Source: JAYFRE01 sp034926235 (GTDB lineage: Bacteria > Pseudomonadota > Alphaproteobacteria > Rhodospirillales > Magnetospirillaceae). Taken from it: a stretch of 28,677 nucleotides of DNA. Shown piece after piece: positions 1-7,727 of the stretch. Positions within the stretch are counted from its first letter, which is position 1; every line of letters begins with the position of its first letter. Location: assembly GCA_034926235.1 (NCBI GenBank), contig JAYFRE010000144.1:1-28677 (forward strand). The letters are read 5' to 3'. The notes beneath the pieces were generated by a model. The model saw only the letters and a list, made by a program, of their open reading frames with translations. It was not told the origin of the DNA and searched no databases. The translations under genes and the position numbers were made by a program.

Positions 1-1
1 C

Positions 2-388
2 GAGGCTCTGTCCGCTCTGCTTGATGTCGAAGAGATTTTGAACGCTCAGGAGCGCCAATGCCGGGCGTTAGAGGAAAAAGCCCGCGCGGCCCAGGCATGG
101 GAGACGGAAAAGGCGCGCTATACCTTGGAAAGGCTTCCGCCCGGTCTGTTTCTCTATTCCCTGAAGGAAGAGTGCGCCAAAGGCGAGCCGCATCACGCCT
201 TATGTCCGGCCTGCTATCAGAAAGCCGTGAAATCGATCCTGCAATATGAAGCTCTGTCTTCGGACAATGGCCGGTTCTTCTGTCCTGAATGCGGGGTGAG
301 CCTGCCCTATGGCGCGCCGCCATCTTCAGGGCGCGCGACCAGCACGCCGATTCCCGGCGAGAACCCGGAAGCCGCCATGCGGTCCTGA
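2..388 (+). CDS. Zinc-ribbon/coiled-coil hypothetical protein, C-terminal part (5' truncated by window edge)
   Basis: The reading frame is open from the first complete codon (base 2) to the TGA at 386-388, so the start lies outside the window; a TTG at 38 is only an internal candidate. The visible 128 residues begin with an acidic, Glu/Ala-rich helical stretch containing a W-E-x-E-K-x-R-Y segment. A P-G-L-F-x-Y-x-L-K segment follows, then two Cys pairs (LCPAC and FFCPECG) that look like a zinc ribbon. This arrangement resembles a family of short hypothetical proteins I associate with prophages and other acquired regions; that is memory of the family, not a search result. The function is unknown. 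It ends 42 bases before the Nudix gene on the same strand and need not be part of that operon. Confidence 0.7.
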   Translation, partial: EALSALLDVEEILNAQERQCRALEEKARAAQAWETEKARYTLERLPPGLFLYSLKEECAKGEPHHALCPACYQKAVKSILQYEALSSDNGRFFCPECGVSLPYGAPPSSGRATSTPIPGENPEAAMRS

Positions 389-430
389 ACGTGCCAGCCT
401 TGAAACCCCTTAAACAGAACACGAATAAAA

Positions 431-1030
431 ATGACAAAAGACGTTGATATCATAGAAAAGAAAACGGTGTTCCAGGGCTATTTCCGCATCGATCGATACC
501 GCCTGCGCCACCGGACTTATGCCGGTGGCTGGACCGGGATCATGACCCGTGAAATCTTCGAGCGCGGCCATGCCGTCGGTATCCTGCTCTACGATCCAGA
601 CGCCGACATGGTCGGGCTGATCGAACAGTTCCGTCCCGGCGCATTGGCGGCGGGTTGGGAACCCTGGCTGATCGAGGTGGTCGCCGGCATCATCGAGGAG
701 GACGAATCGCCTGAAAACGTCGCCATCCGGGAGTGCCAGGAAGAATCGGGCACCGATCCGATCGATCTGATCCCTGTCTGCCGCTATCTGGCCACGCCGG
801 GCGGCTCATCGGAAACCCTGCAGCTCTATTGCGGACGGATCGATATCCGCACCCTGTCGGGCACCCATGGGCTGGTCGAGGAAAACGAGGATATCCGCAC
901 TCTGGCCGTTCCCGCCGCCGAAGCCATCGGCTGGCTGGCCCAGGGGAGGATCGTCAACGCCACGGCCATCATCGCCCTGCAATGGCTGGCCCTGAACCGC
1001 GAGGAATTGCGCAAACGCTGGACCTCGTGA
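431..1030 (+). CDS. Nudix hydrolase, ADP-ribose pyrophosphatase type
   Basis: This 199-residue protein carries a complete Nudix box from about residue 86: G-x5-E-x7-R-E-C-x-E-E-x-G, read as GIIEEDES...RECQEESGT. The flanking sequence (FQGYFRIDRYRLRH near the N-terminus, GLIEQFRPG before the box, ATPGGSSE after it) is that of the NudF/ADP-ribose diphosphatase subgroup, which hydrolyses ADP-ribose to AMP and ribose 5-phosphate in the cytoplasm. The length fits the family (about 200 residues). The ATG has only a poor ribosome binding site. The gene is followed after 52 bases by sseA on the same strand. Substrate specificity within the Nudix family cannot be fixed from motifs alone. Confidence 0.88.
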   Translation: MTKDVDIIEKKTVFQGYFRIDRYRLRHRTYAGGWTGIMTREIFERGHAVGILLYDPDADMVGLIEQFRPGALAAGWEPWLIEVVAGIIEEDESPENVAIRECQEESGTDPIDLIPVCRYLATPGGSSETLQLYCGRIDIRTLSGTHGLVEENEDIRTLAVPAAEAIGWLAQGRIVNATAIIALQWLALNREELRKRWTS

Positions 1031-1082
1031 CATTCTAGAATGATTCGACAGACCACGCCTTTTCATCGGAGAACAGCCCATC

Positions 1083-1961
1083 ATGACGCCCTACGCCAAT
1101 CCTGACGCCCTGGTCAGCACCGCCTGGCTGGCCGAGCACGGGAACGATCCATCCGTGCGGATCATCGATGCAAGCTGGCATCATCCCAGCCATGGCCTGG
1201 CCGGACGGGACGATTATCTTGAGGGGCATATCCCCGGCGCGGTTTTCTTCGACATCGACGCCATCGCCGATCACAGCCGGCCTTTGCCGCACATGGCCCC
1301 GGACGCGGCGTCTTTCGCCGCCGGCGTCGAGGCCCTGGGTCTGGGCAGCGGGCATCGGCTGGTGGTCTATGACCGTTCGGCCGGCGCGGCGGCGGCGGCC
1401 AGGGTCTGGTGGACTTTCCGCCTGTTCGGCCATGACGACATCGCGCTCTTGGATGGCGGCTTTCCGGTTTGGCAAGCCGAGGGACGCCCCGTCGAAACGC
1501 AAGAGCCCGCCATATCTGCTCCTTCCGTCTTCCGGCCAGTCCCGACGCCGGCCCTGATCCGGAGCAAGGCGGAGATGATGGCCAATCTTTCCAGCGGCAA
1601 AGAACAGGTCCTGGACGCCCGTTCTGCCGAGCGTTTCCGGGGCGAGGCCGTCGAACCCTGGCCGCACATCAAGGTCGGGCATATTCCGGGCAGCCGGAAC
1701 CTGCCCTGGGACGAGCTGATCAATCCGGGAACCATGCGTTTCCTGCCCACGGAATTTCTGGCGGCGCGATTCGCCGCCACCGGGCTCGATCCCAACCGCC
1801 CTATCGTCGCAAGCTGCGGTTCGGGCGTAACCGCCAGCATGTTGGCCTTCGCGCTCTATCTCTTGGGTCATGACAGCGTGGCGATCTATGACGGCTCCTG
1901 GGCCGAATGGGGCATGGCCGAGGACACGCCCGCGGTCATCGGCGACGAGGCCGGATCATGA
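1083..1961 (+). CDS. sseA: 3-mercaptopyruvate sulfurtransferase (tandem rhodanese)
   Basis: The 292-residue protein has two rhodanese domains. The N-terminal one contains the segments EGHIPGAVFFDID and DGGFPVWQAEGRP; the C-terminal one contains DARSAERFRG and HIPGSRNLPW and ends in the active-site loop CGSGVTAS, with the catalytic cysteine at residue 245. A CG-S-G-V-T loop is characteristic of 3-mercaptopyruvate sulfurtransferases, whereas thiosulfate rhodaneses carry CRKG-type loops. The enzyme moves sulfur from 3-mercaptopyruvate to cyanide or thiol acceptors in the cytoplasm. A GGAG motif precedes the ATG. Its TGA overlaps the metC ATG (ATGA, 1958-1961), so the two are probably translationally coupled, which fits a shared role in cysteine and sulfur amino acid turnover. 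Confidence 0.93.
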   Translation: MTPYANPDALVSTAWLAEHGNDPSVRIIDASWHHPSHGLAGRDDYLEGHIPGAVFFDIDAIADHSRPLPHMAPDAASFAAGVEALGLGSGHRLVVYDRSAGAAAAARVWWTFRLFGHDDIALLDGGFPVWQAEGRPVETQEPAISAPSVFRPVPTPALIRSKAEMMANLSSGKEQVLDARSAERFRGEAVEPWPHIKVGHIPGSRNLPWDELINPGTMRFLPTEFLAARFAATGLDPNRPIVASCGSGVTASMLAFALYLLGHDSVAIYDGSWAEWGMAEDTPAVIGDEAGS

Positions 1962-3139
1962 AGCCAGATACAACCGCCATCCAGGCAGGCCGCCATCCCG
2001 AAGAAAATCACGGGGCGGTCAATGTACCGGTTTATCATGTCTCGACCGTCGTCTATCCCAGCGTGGACGCGCTGGAAGAGGGTGAAAGCCATCCCTTCGA
2101 CGGCATGCGTTACGGCCGTTACGGCACCCCGACCAGCTTTGCCTTCGAGGAAGCCGTCTGCGCCTTGGAAGGCGGATACCGCACCATTGCGACCGGATCG
2201 GGGCTGGCGGCCATCACCACGGTCTTGAGCGCTGTGCTGGTGCAAGGCGATCATGTCCTGGTCAGCGATTCCGTCTATTTCCCGACGCGCAATTTCTGCG
2301 ACCGTCATCTCGCCCGCATGGGGGTAGAGACGACCTATTACGACCCGTTGATCGGGGCCGAAATTGCGGATTTGATCCGCCCCAATACCCGTTTGATTTT
2401 TACTGAATCACCGGGATCACAGACCTTCGAGATTCAGGACATCCCCGCTATCGTGGCTGCCGCCCACGCTGCAGGCGTCCTGGTGGCCATGGATAACACC
2501 TGGGCAACACCTTTATTTTTCAATGCACTAAAACATGGTGTTGACATATCTATACAGGCTGCGACGAAATTCATCGTCGGCCATTCCGATGCCATGCTGG
2601 GTACGATCACCTGCGCCGACAAAGCGCTATGGAAGACCTTGAAAAGCTGGGTGGCGCTGTCGGGCAACGCGCCGGGTTCGGCCGAGGTCCATCTCGGCCT
2701 GCGCGGCCTTAGAACTCTGCCGGTCCGGCTGCGCCAGCATCAGGAATCCGGTCTCGCCCTGGCCTCATGGCTGTCTCAGCGCCCGGAAGTGGCGCGGGTG
2801 TTTCATCCTGCTTTGCCCCAGGACCCCGGCCATGCGCTGTGGCGGCGCGACTTCACCGGCGCATGCGGCTTGTTCGCGCTGGAGCTTCGCCCCTGCTCCG
2901 AACAGGCGGTCAAGGCGTTTATCGACGGATTGGACCATTTCGGACTAGGCTATAGCTGGGGCGGATTTGAAAGCCTGATCATCCCCACGACGGGCAAGAT
3001 CAAGCGTACCGTCCGGCCCTGGCGAACCGAAGGCCCCACCTTGCGCGTCCATACCGGTCTTGAGGATCTGTCCGATCTGATTGCCGATCTGGAACGGGGA
3101 TTCGAGCGTTTGTCCAGCATTGCCGGTCAAAAAGTGTGA
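1958..3139 (+). CDS. metC: Cystathionine beta-lyase (PLP-dependent, Cys/Met metabolism family)
   Basis: This 393-residue protein of the trans-sulfuration (Cys/Met) PLP family begins at the ATG inside the sseA stop codon; an upstream in-frame start at 1907 would lie within sseA and is rejected. Family hallmarks are YGRYGTPT near the N-terminus, the cofactor-stacking region ATGSGLAAI, TESPGSQTFE, DNTWATP, and the PLP-binding lysine in AATKFIVGHSD (residue 204). The C-terminal FGLGYSWGGFESLI segment is typical of MetC-type beta-lyases rather than of gamma-synthases. The predicted reaction is cystathionine to homocysteine, pyruvate and ammonia, or cysteine desulfhydration. Overlap with the sulfurtransferase gene supports a sulfur role. 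Confidence 0.9.
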   Translation: MKPDTTAIQAGRHPEENHGAVNVPVYHVSTVVYPSVDALEEGESHPFDGMRYGRYGTPTSFAFEEAVCALEGGYRTIATGSGLAAITTVLSAVLVQGDHVLVSDSVYFPTRNFCDRHLARMGVETTYYDPLIGAEIADLIRPNTRLIFTESPGSQTFEIQDIPAIVAAAHAAGVLVAMDNTWATPLFFNALKHGVDISIQAATKFIVGHSDAMLGTITCADKALWKTLKSWVALSGNAPGSAEVHLGLRGLRTLPVRLRQHQESGLALASWLSQRPEVARVFHPALPQDPGHALWRRDFTGACGLFALELRPCSEQAVKAFIDGLDHFGLGYSWGGFESLIIPTTGKIKRTVRPWRTEGPTLRVHTGLEDLSDLIADLERGFERLSSIAGQKV

Positions 3140-3241
3140 CCGCCGTCATATCAGTCCCGTGTGAACCTCTCCAGGGTGCCGGGGGGCTGATTTTCTTTCG
3201 ATCGCGGGCCTGAAAGCTCCTGGAAAGACAGGATTTCACAT

Positions 3242-3898
3242 ATGGTTCTCGACAAAGGACAGGCAACCGCCAGCGAACGAATCCGCCACGACGCGCGCGT
3301 CTATATCACCGGACTGGCCGAAAGGCTGGAGGATTTGTCACAACTGACACAATCGGCCGGGGAATTCGATCACTTCGATCCCGAGAACTACGGCCGGTTC
3401 AAAAATTTCTTTCTTCTGTTTCTGAAGCGGGTCGAAGAATCCCAAATTCTGTGCGCCATGATCGAGGAGACGCTTACTCTGCCCGAACGACTGGGCTTGT
3501 CTCTATGGTGGAACGACCGCGATGAATTGGAAACGCACTACCATACATTGCGTCTGGCCGTGCTCCGGTTGGCGACCGCGACCACATGCAGCCTGCTCAA
3601 GGTGTGGGAGGACCGATTGACCCAGGGCAACGGCCTGCCCTATGGCTCGGCGGAGATGTTCGAGGAAATGCTGCGCGCCATCGAGGAGGCCAAGGATTAT
3701 CTGGCGGAAAGCGGCGATGGGGAAGATTCGATCCATACCGGCGCCATCGAAGCGGAATCCCTGCTTCACGCCTTGATCGACCAGGCTCCGCGCTACCGCT
3801 CGTTCGACAAGGACAGCGAAGCCGTCATCGACCCGCCACCCGATCCCGACGATCATCCCTTCGAAATGGGCATAAACTCAGGCCCACCCGGTCCCTAG
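3242..3898 (+). CDS. Hypothetical protein, mostly helical, acidic
   Basis: I do not recognise this 218-residue protein. A ribosome binding site (ACAGGA) sits about nine bases before the ATG, and codon choice resembles the neighbours, so it is probably a real gene. The sequence is acidic and predicted largely helical, rich in Glu and Leu, with no signal peptide, membrane segment or Cys cluster. A region with many aromatic residues (FKNFFLLFLKRVEESQ, about 57-72) and a W-W-N-D-R-D-E-L-E-T-H-Y segment near 95 are distinctive. The last 25 residues are proline- and aspartate-rich and probably disordered. It ends 12 bases before the convergent zur stop codon. No function can be inferred from context. 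Confidence 0.7.
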   Translation: MVLDKGQATASERIRHDARVYITGLAERLEDLSQLTQSAGEFDHFDPENYGRFKNFFLLFLKRVEESQILCAMIEETLTLPERLGLSLWWNDRDELETHYHTLRLAVLRLATATTCSLLKVWEDRLTQGNGLPYGSAEMFEEMLRAIEEAKDYLAESGDGEDSIHTGAIEAESLLHALIDQAPRYRSFDKDSEAVIDPPPDPDDHPFEMGINSGPPGP

Positions 3899-3910
3899 GG
3901 TTTCCGGCCT

Positions 3911-4411
3911 TCAGACCTGCTCCGCCACCCGCGCCTCGCAATCGGCGCACATCCCTTCGATCTCGATCGTCTGCCCCCGGACCGAAAAGCCCAAACGCGC
4001 AGCCCCGCGCGCCACCGCTTTGTCGATCGCCGCATCGTTCAGCTCCGCCACCCGCCCGCACTGGACACAGATCAGAAACTGGGCGCTGTGCGGCGTTTCG
4101 GGACGACAGCAGCCGACAAAGGCGTTCATCCGTTCCAGCCTGTGAACCAACCCATGTTCCAGCAGAAAATCAAGCGCACGATAGACCGTGGGAGGGGCTG
4201 CGGCGTAGCCTTCCTGGCGCAGCATACCCAGCATGGCGTAGGCCCCGATGGGTTCGTGACTGGTCCAGACCAGTTCCAGCACGCGCCGGCGTAACGCCGT
4301 CAACCGGGCGCCGCGGCGGCGGCATTGGCTTTCCGCGGCGTCGAGCGCGTCGCGCACGCAATTGTCATGGTCATGCGATGGTGATGGGAATGGGGTCGGG
4401 CGTATCGTCAT
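3911..4411 (-). CDS. zur: Fur-family transcriptional regulator, probably the zinc regulator Zur
   Basis: The 166-residue product starts at the ATG complementary to 4409-4411; the frame stays open further upstream, but that part overlaps hisI. The N-terminus has an HDHDN segment. A winged helix-turn-helix spans about residues 35-92 (LTALRRRVLELVW; PTVYRALDFLLEHGLVHRLE). The dimerisation domain has the two structural zinc pairs CVQC (115-118) and CADC (155-158). The short HxxC-rich centre (FVGCCRPETPHSAQFLIC) is more like Zur than Fur or PerR. It is divergent from hisI and the COG0523 GTPase, a typical Zur-controlled context. I found no good Zur-box dyad in the 117-base divergent region, so regulation of these neighbours is inferred from position only. 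Confidence 0.85.
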   Translation of the reverse strand: MTIRPTPFPSPSHDHDNCVRDALDAAESQCRRRGARLTALRRRVLELVWTSHEPIGAYAMLGMLRQEGYAAAPPTVYRALDFLLEHGLVHRLERMNAFVGCCRPETPHSAQFLICVQCGRVAELNDAAIDKAVARGAARLGFSVRGQTIEIEGMCADCEARVAEQV

Positions 4412-4528
4412 TTCGCTCAGTTTAGAACAATCGTCCGCGCCGCGAAAGTCATGCAGTTCGGGTTGACAGCGCCGGCTCCCCGGTCCATTCCTTTGCGTGC
4501 GAGAAACACCCCGGCAAGGAGAGGATTC

Positions 4529-4921
4529 GTGAACGGAATTCAACAGGTTCTCGATGCCGTCCGCTTCAACGCCGACGGGCTGGTTCCCGCGATCGCCCAG
4601 CAGCATGACAGCGGCGAAGTGCTGATGATGGCCTGGATGAATGCGCAATCCTTGAGCGAGACGCTGAATTCCGGCCGGGTCTGCTATTATTCCCGTTCGC
4701 GCAGGCAGTTGTGGCGCAAGGGCGAAAGCTCGGGCCAGGAACAGACCCTGATCGAGATGCGCATCGATTGCGATGGCGACACCGTGCTGCTGCTGGTCGA
4801 TCAGAAGGGCGCCGCCTGCCATACCGGCCATCGGAGCTGCTTTTACACGAGCGTCCGGGACGGAACTTTAAGCGAAAACGCCCCTCCCCTCGTCTCTCCT
4901 GCGGAGCTTTATGGAAAATGA
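4529..4921 (+). CDS. hisI: Phosphoribosyl-AMP cyclohydrolase
   Basis: This is a 130-residue HisI, which opens the purine ring of phosphoribosyl-AMP in histidine synthesis and needs zinc. The GTG start at 4529 is chosen because AAGGAGAGG lies just upstream (4516-4524) and the protein then begins like other HisI; the longer ATG-initiated frame from 4451 adds a low-complexity tail with no homology I recognise. Family motifs visible: GLVPAIAQQHDSGEVLM, MAWMNAQSL, CYYSRSR, LWRKGESSGQ. The three zinc cysteines follow the known spacing C-x15-C-x6-C (IDC...AAC HTGHRSC). Its stop overlaps the ATG of the COG0523 gene (ATGA). It is separated from any other his gene here and sits in a zinc module. Confidence 0.93.
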   Translation: MNGIQQVLDAVRFNADGLVPAIAQQHDSGEVLMMAWMNAQSLSETLNSGRVCYYSRSRRQLWRKGESSGQEQTLIEMRIDCDGDTVLLLVDQKGAACHTGHRSCFYTSVRDGTLSENAPPLVSPAELYGK

Positions 4922-6087
4922 CCCGAGACCTTCAAGCGGAAGCCGCCCAAGCCATTCCCGTCACGGTTCTGACGGGTTTTCTGGGATCGGGCAAAACGAC
5001 ACTTTTGAACCATCTGCTGGAACAGCCCGGCTTGTCCGACTGCGCGGTCCTGATCAATGAGTTCGGTGAGGTGGCGATCGATCATCTTCTGGTCCGCCCG
5101 TTGGCCGAGGATATCGTCCTGCTGGATTCAGGCTGCCTCTGTTGCACCGTGCGCGGCGATCTGGTCACGGCCATGCGCGATCTGTTCATCAAGCGGGCCA
5201 AGGGAGAAATCCCCTATTTCCATCGCGTGCTGATCGAGACAACCGGCCTTGCCGATCCGGCCCCGATCATCCACACCCTGATGACGGACCCCCTGCTGGC
5301 CAATAGTTACCGCCTGGACGGGCTGATTTGTTCGGTTGATGCGGTCAATGGCCGCACGACGCTGGACCATAACCCCGAATCGGTGAAACAGGCCGCCGTG
5401 GCCGACCGGTTGCTGCTGTCCAAGCTTGATCTGGCCGCACCTGAGGAAGTCAGGCTTCTGCGCGAGCGCCTCAAGCATCTCAATCCCGGCGCACGGATAA
5501 TCGAGGTCTCTCACGGCCGTGTCGCGCCCGAGGATATCCTGGGCTGCGGCCTGTTCGACGGCGCGTCGCGCATCCCCGACGTCGCGCGCTGGCTGAACGA
5601 GGAAGCCTACCGCGAACAAGAAGAAAAAGCCCACGGACATCACCATCACCACCATCACGGGCATGAATGCGGCCCCGACTGCGACCATGATCACGAACAT
5701 GAGCATCACGGCCATGAGGAAGGCGAATCCCGCCATAATTCGGGCATTTCTTCCTTCGTTGTGACCTATGACCGGCCAGTGCCTTGGGCGGCTTTGCTCA
5801 TGACTTTGGAATTTCTGATCGCCACGCGCGGAGAGAACCTGCTGCGCGTCAAAGGAATCGTGAACGCGCAGGGCCAGGACAAGCCGCTGGTGGTGCATGG
5901 CGTACAGCATCTGTTCCATGACGTCGTCGCCTTGCCGGAATGGCCCGACGACGACCGGCGCACCCGGATCGTTTTCATCACCCGCGATATGCCCGAAGAG
6001 GCTCTGACCGGGCTGCTCGATCATGCGATGAAGGAAAATTGGGACGATCTGGGCATCGACGCCCCCGACGGGGAAGACGCGCCCTGA
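4918..6087 (+). CDS. COG0523 GTP-dependent zinc metallochaperone (CobW/ZigA/ZNG1-like)
   Basis: The 389-residue GTPase begins at the ATG overlapping the hisI stop; the upstream in-frame ORF extension lies inside hisI and is rejected. It has a Walker A GFLGSGKT (20-27), the family metal motif CLCC (73-76), INEFGEVAID, ETTGLADPAP and the GTP-specificity motif LLSKLDL. Between the GTPase and C-terminal domains (about residues 236-270) lies a remarkably His-rich stretch with seven consecutive histidines followed by HECGPDCDHDHEHEHHGH. The C-terminal CobW_C domain is present. Members with His-rich loops and zur neighbours deliver zinc to client enzymes under zinc limitation; the coupled zinc enzyme HisI is an obvious candidate client (inference). 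Cobalamin synthesis is unlikely, since no cob genes are nearby. Confidence 0.92.
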   Translation: MTRDLQAEAAQAIPVTVLTGFLGSGKTTLLNHLLEQPGLSDCAVLINEFGEVAIDHLLVRPLAEDIVLLDSGCLCCTVRGDLVTAMRDLFIKRAKGEIPYFHRVLIETTGLADPAPIIHTLMTDPLLANSYRLDGLICSVDAVNGRTTLDHNPESVKQAAVADRLLLSKLDLAAPEEVRLLRERLKHLNPGARIIEVSHGRVAPEDILGCGLFDGASRIPDVARWLNEEAYREQEEKAHGHHHHHHHGHECGPDCDHDHEHEHHGHEEGESRHNSGISSFVVTYDRPVPWAALLMTLEFLIATRGENLLRVKGIVNAQGQDKPLVVHGVQHLFHDVVALPEWPDDDRRTRIVFITRDMPEEALTGLLDHAMKENWDDLGIDAPDGEDAP

Positions 6088-6099
6088 TAGAACGCAGAA

Positions 6100-6128
6100 C
6101 CTCAGCCGGTAAGACGCGCCGGCTGAGG
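6100..6128. terminator. Perfect 10-bp inverted repeat between convergent genes
   Basis: CCTCAGCCGG at 6100-6109 pairs perfectly with CCGGCTGAGG at 6119-6128 across a nine-base loop. It lies 13 bases after the COG0523 stop and includes the TetR stop codon on the other strand. Neither side has a strong T-tract, so it is a stem-type bidirectional terminator candidate rather than a textbook intrinsic one. Confidence 0.55.
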
Positions 6129-6743
6129 CTCCCGCGATAGAGGAGAAAAACGGTTGCGCACCGTCCAGACGGCGGCGCGATCCGCGCCAGCCAAAAGCTG
6201 ATCGGGCAATTCCTCGGCCATTCGGACGAACGCATACGCGTTGGACGTGGCGCGAACGACGACTACGGCCCCTTCGATCCGTTCGACACCGTCATGAGCC
6301 CGCCGGGCCGCGATGTCGCGGGCCAGGCCTGCATCGGTCAAAAGCTGCGTCATCGTGGCGATCCAGCGCGCATAGAAAGAACGGATCGATTCGGCGAAAC
6401 GATCCCGATCCTCGCACACCGCTGTCACCAGCGGCATCCCCGCCATCCTTCCGCAATCGTAATAGTCCGATAGGACCGCCAGCATCGCCGACAGACGTTG
6501 ACGGGGCGGCTGGTTGCCTTCGAGCGGCACGAACACCTTTTCCTCGAACCAAATCCGGGTGGCCTCGATCACCATTTCGGCCATCTGTTCCTTGCCCAGG
6601 GGAAAATGATGATAAAGACTGGCGCGGCCCAAGCCAGTCGCGGCGGCGATCCGCGTCATACTGGCGCCTTCATAGCCATGACGGCGAAAGACCTGCGCTA
6701 GTCGTTCGACAAGCTGTTCACGGGAAAAGGTGGCTTGCGGCAT
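6102..6743 (-). CDS. TetR/AcrR-family repressor (LmrA/YxaF-like)
   Basis: The product is 213 residues from the ATG at 6743, chosen because AAGAAGGG lies nine bases upstream of it; the in-frame ATG at 6770 falls inside a 16-bp dyad that looks like an operator. The N-terminal helix-turn-helix is clear (GYEGASMTRIAAATGLGRASLYHHFPLGKEQMAE). The ligand-binding half has the DYYDCGRMAGMP segment of the LmrA/YxaF (QacR-like) group, whose members usually respond to small lipophilic or aromatic compounds. No obvious target gene is adjacent: the neighbour upstream is a DUF192 gene on the same strand. The inducer and regulon are unknown. Confidence 0.88.
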   Translation of the reverse strand: MPQATFSREQLVERLAQVFRRHGYEGASMTRIAAATGLGRASLYHHFPLGKEQMAEMVIEATRIWFEEKVFVPLEGNQPPRQRLSAMLAVLSDYYDCGRMAGMPLVTAVCEDRDRFAESIRSFYARWIATMTQLLTDAGLARDIAARRAHDGVERIEGAVVVVRATSNAYAFVRMAEELPDQLLAGADRAAVWTVRNRFSPLSREPQPARLTG

Positions 6744-6764
6744 CGGACCCATCCCTTCTTGGTA

Positions 6765-6780
6765 AGCCATCTAAATGGCT
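6765..6780 (-). promoter_or_regulatory. Candidate TetR autoregulatory operator
   Basis: AGCCAT-CTAA-ATGGCT is a perfect 6-bp dyad with a four-base centre, ending 22 bases before the chosen TetR start codon. The size and position match operators used by TetR repressors for autoregulation. Binding by the neighbouring TetR is inferred from position only. Confidence 0.45.
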
Positions 6781-7050
6781 GGCCAAGTCCGGACGCTCCG
6801 AAACGCCATCTTGGAAGCGGACAGGATCGGAACATTACCGAACGATTATTTCAGGAATAAACGAACGGCATCGAACGGTCAATAAAGAATGCAATAAATC
6901 CGGAATAACGCAAATCCCAGACCCGGCACCTTGATTGCCAGGACTGGAAGGGAATGCAGCAATAGCTTGTGTCTTGGATCAAGACTGGGCGATTTCGGAC
7001 TCCTCGCCATATTTCTCGGAGACCGTCAGAGATGGAGACGCGCCGATTTC
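6781..7050. other. Intergenic region upstream of tetR, downstream of the DUF192 gene
   Basis: No gene is seen. The stretch holds three copies of CGAACG (6839, 6862, 6872), the first two flanking a small dyad (TTATT-N5-AATAA), and a TTGACC-like -35 element on the minus strand. It is relatively AT-rich around 6830-6905, as expected of a promoter region for tetR. Confidence 0.4.
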
Positions 7051-7506
7051 TCAGGGCGATGGAACGAACGGTTCCACCCGGTCGCCGGGGCGTATTCCCA
7101 ACTTTTCGGCCACACCACCTTTTATCTCAAGTACATAGCGCACAGGACCGGGTGCCGCGATCCGTTCCAGGGACAAAGGCACCGCGTTCCTGGCAATGCC
7201 CGAAATACGGCCTTCGGCGGTAATGAACAGCATATCCAAGGGAATGAGGGTGTTTTTCATCCACATGACGACGACGCTGTTGTTCTCGAAATCGAAAATC
7301 ATGCCTGAATTCGTGGCCAACTCCTTCCGGTTCATCAGCCCGGCCATGCGTTCCTCATCATTGGCCGCCCGTTCGACCGCAAAGGAAATCGTGCGGCCAT
7401 CCTGGGTTCGAACGATCGTTCGGCCAGTCTCCATCGCCTCCGCATTAGCGGCGGTCAGCCATAACAGCGCCGCCAGACATGCCGCAACCCTTCGTCCCAT
7501 CGCCAT
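7051..7506 (-). CDS. Exported DUF192 family protein
   Basis: This 151-residue protein has an N-terminal signal peptide (MAMGRRVAACLAALLWLTAANAEA) with likely cleavage near residue 24. The DUF192 (COG1430) domain that follows is recognised by ERMAGLMNRKEL, GMIFDF, WMKNTLIPLDMLFI and VRYVLEIKGG, ending in GIRPGDRV. The length is normal for periplasmic members. The family is widespread and of unknown biochemical role. The start is either the ATG at 7506 or the one two codons later; neither has a strong ribosome binding site. It lies divergent from the thiamin transporter with the riboswitch between them, and no functional tie to it is visible. Confidence 0.9.
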   Translation of the reverse strand: MAMGRRVAACLAALLWLTAANAEAMETGRTIVRTQDGRTISFAVERAANDEERMAGLMNRKELATNSGMIFDFENNSVVVMWMKNTLIPLDMLFITAEGRISGIARNAVPLSLERIAAPGPVRYVLEIKGGVAEKLGIRPGDRVEPFVPSP

Positions 7507-7633
7507 AAACCGTTCTTAGTTGCCGTCTTTCTCAGGCTAGGCGCAAAAGGCCCATAGCCGTCAAGGGGGATGACGCCGCCCATTCCTGGGTCTTGCCTTT
7601 CAGCCATGCCCCAGCAATACTAATCGAATTCAA

Positions 7634-7721
7634 GCGGGGGGAGCCGGCAATCCGGCTGAGAGGCTCGCATTTTGGCGAACGACCCCGGGAACCTGATCCG
7701 GATCATACCGGCGTAGGGACG
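7634..7721 (+). promoter_or_regulatory. TPP riboswitch (THI element)
   Basis: All conserved blocks of the THI box are present in order: GGGGGGAGCC, then CCGGCTGAGAGGCT, GACCCCGGGAACCTGATCC, and GGATCATACCGGCGTAGGGA. The block AGGGA at 7715-7719, at the 3' end of the aptamer, is also the only plausible ribosome binding site of the ATPase gene, eight bases before its ATG. Control is therefore probably translational: TPP binding would hide the Shine-Dalgarno sequence. There is no room for a terminator between aptamer and gene. Confidence 0.97.
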
Positions 7722-7727
7722 CGGACG

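Noticed and set aside
4412..4528. Zur box between zur and hisI
   Set aside because: No AT-rich dyad resembling known Zur operators is visible. A TTGACA at 4463 exists but lacks a good -10.
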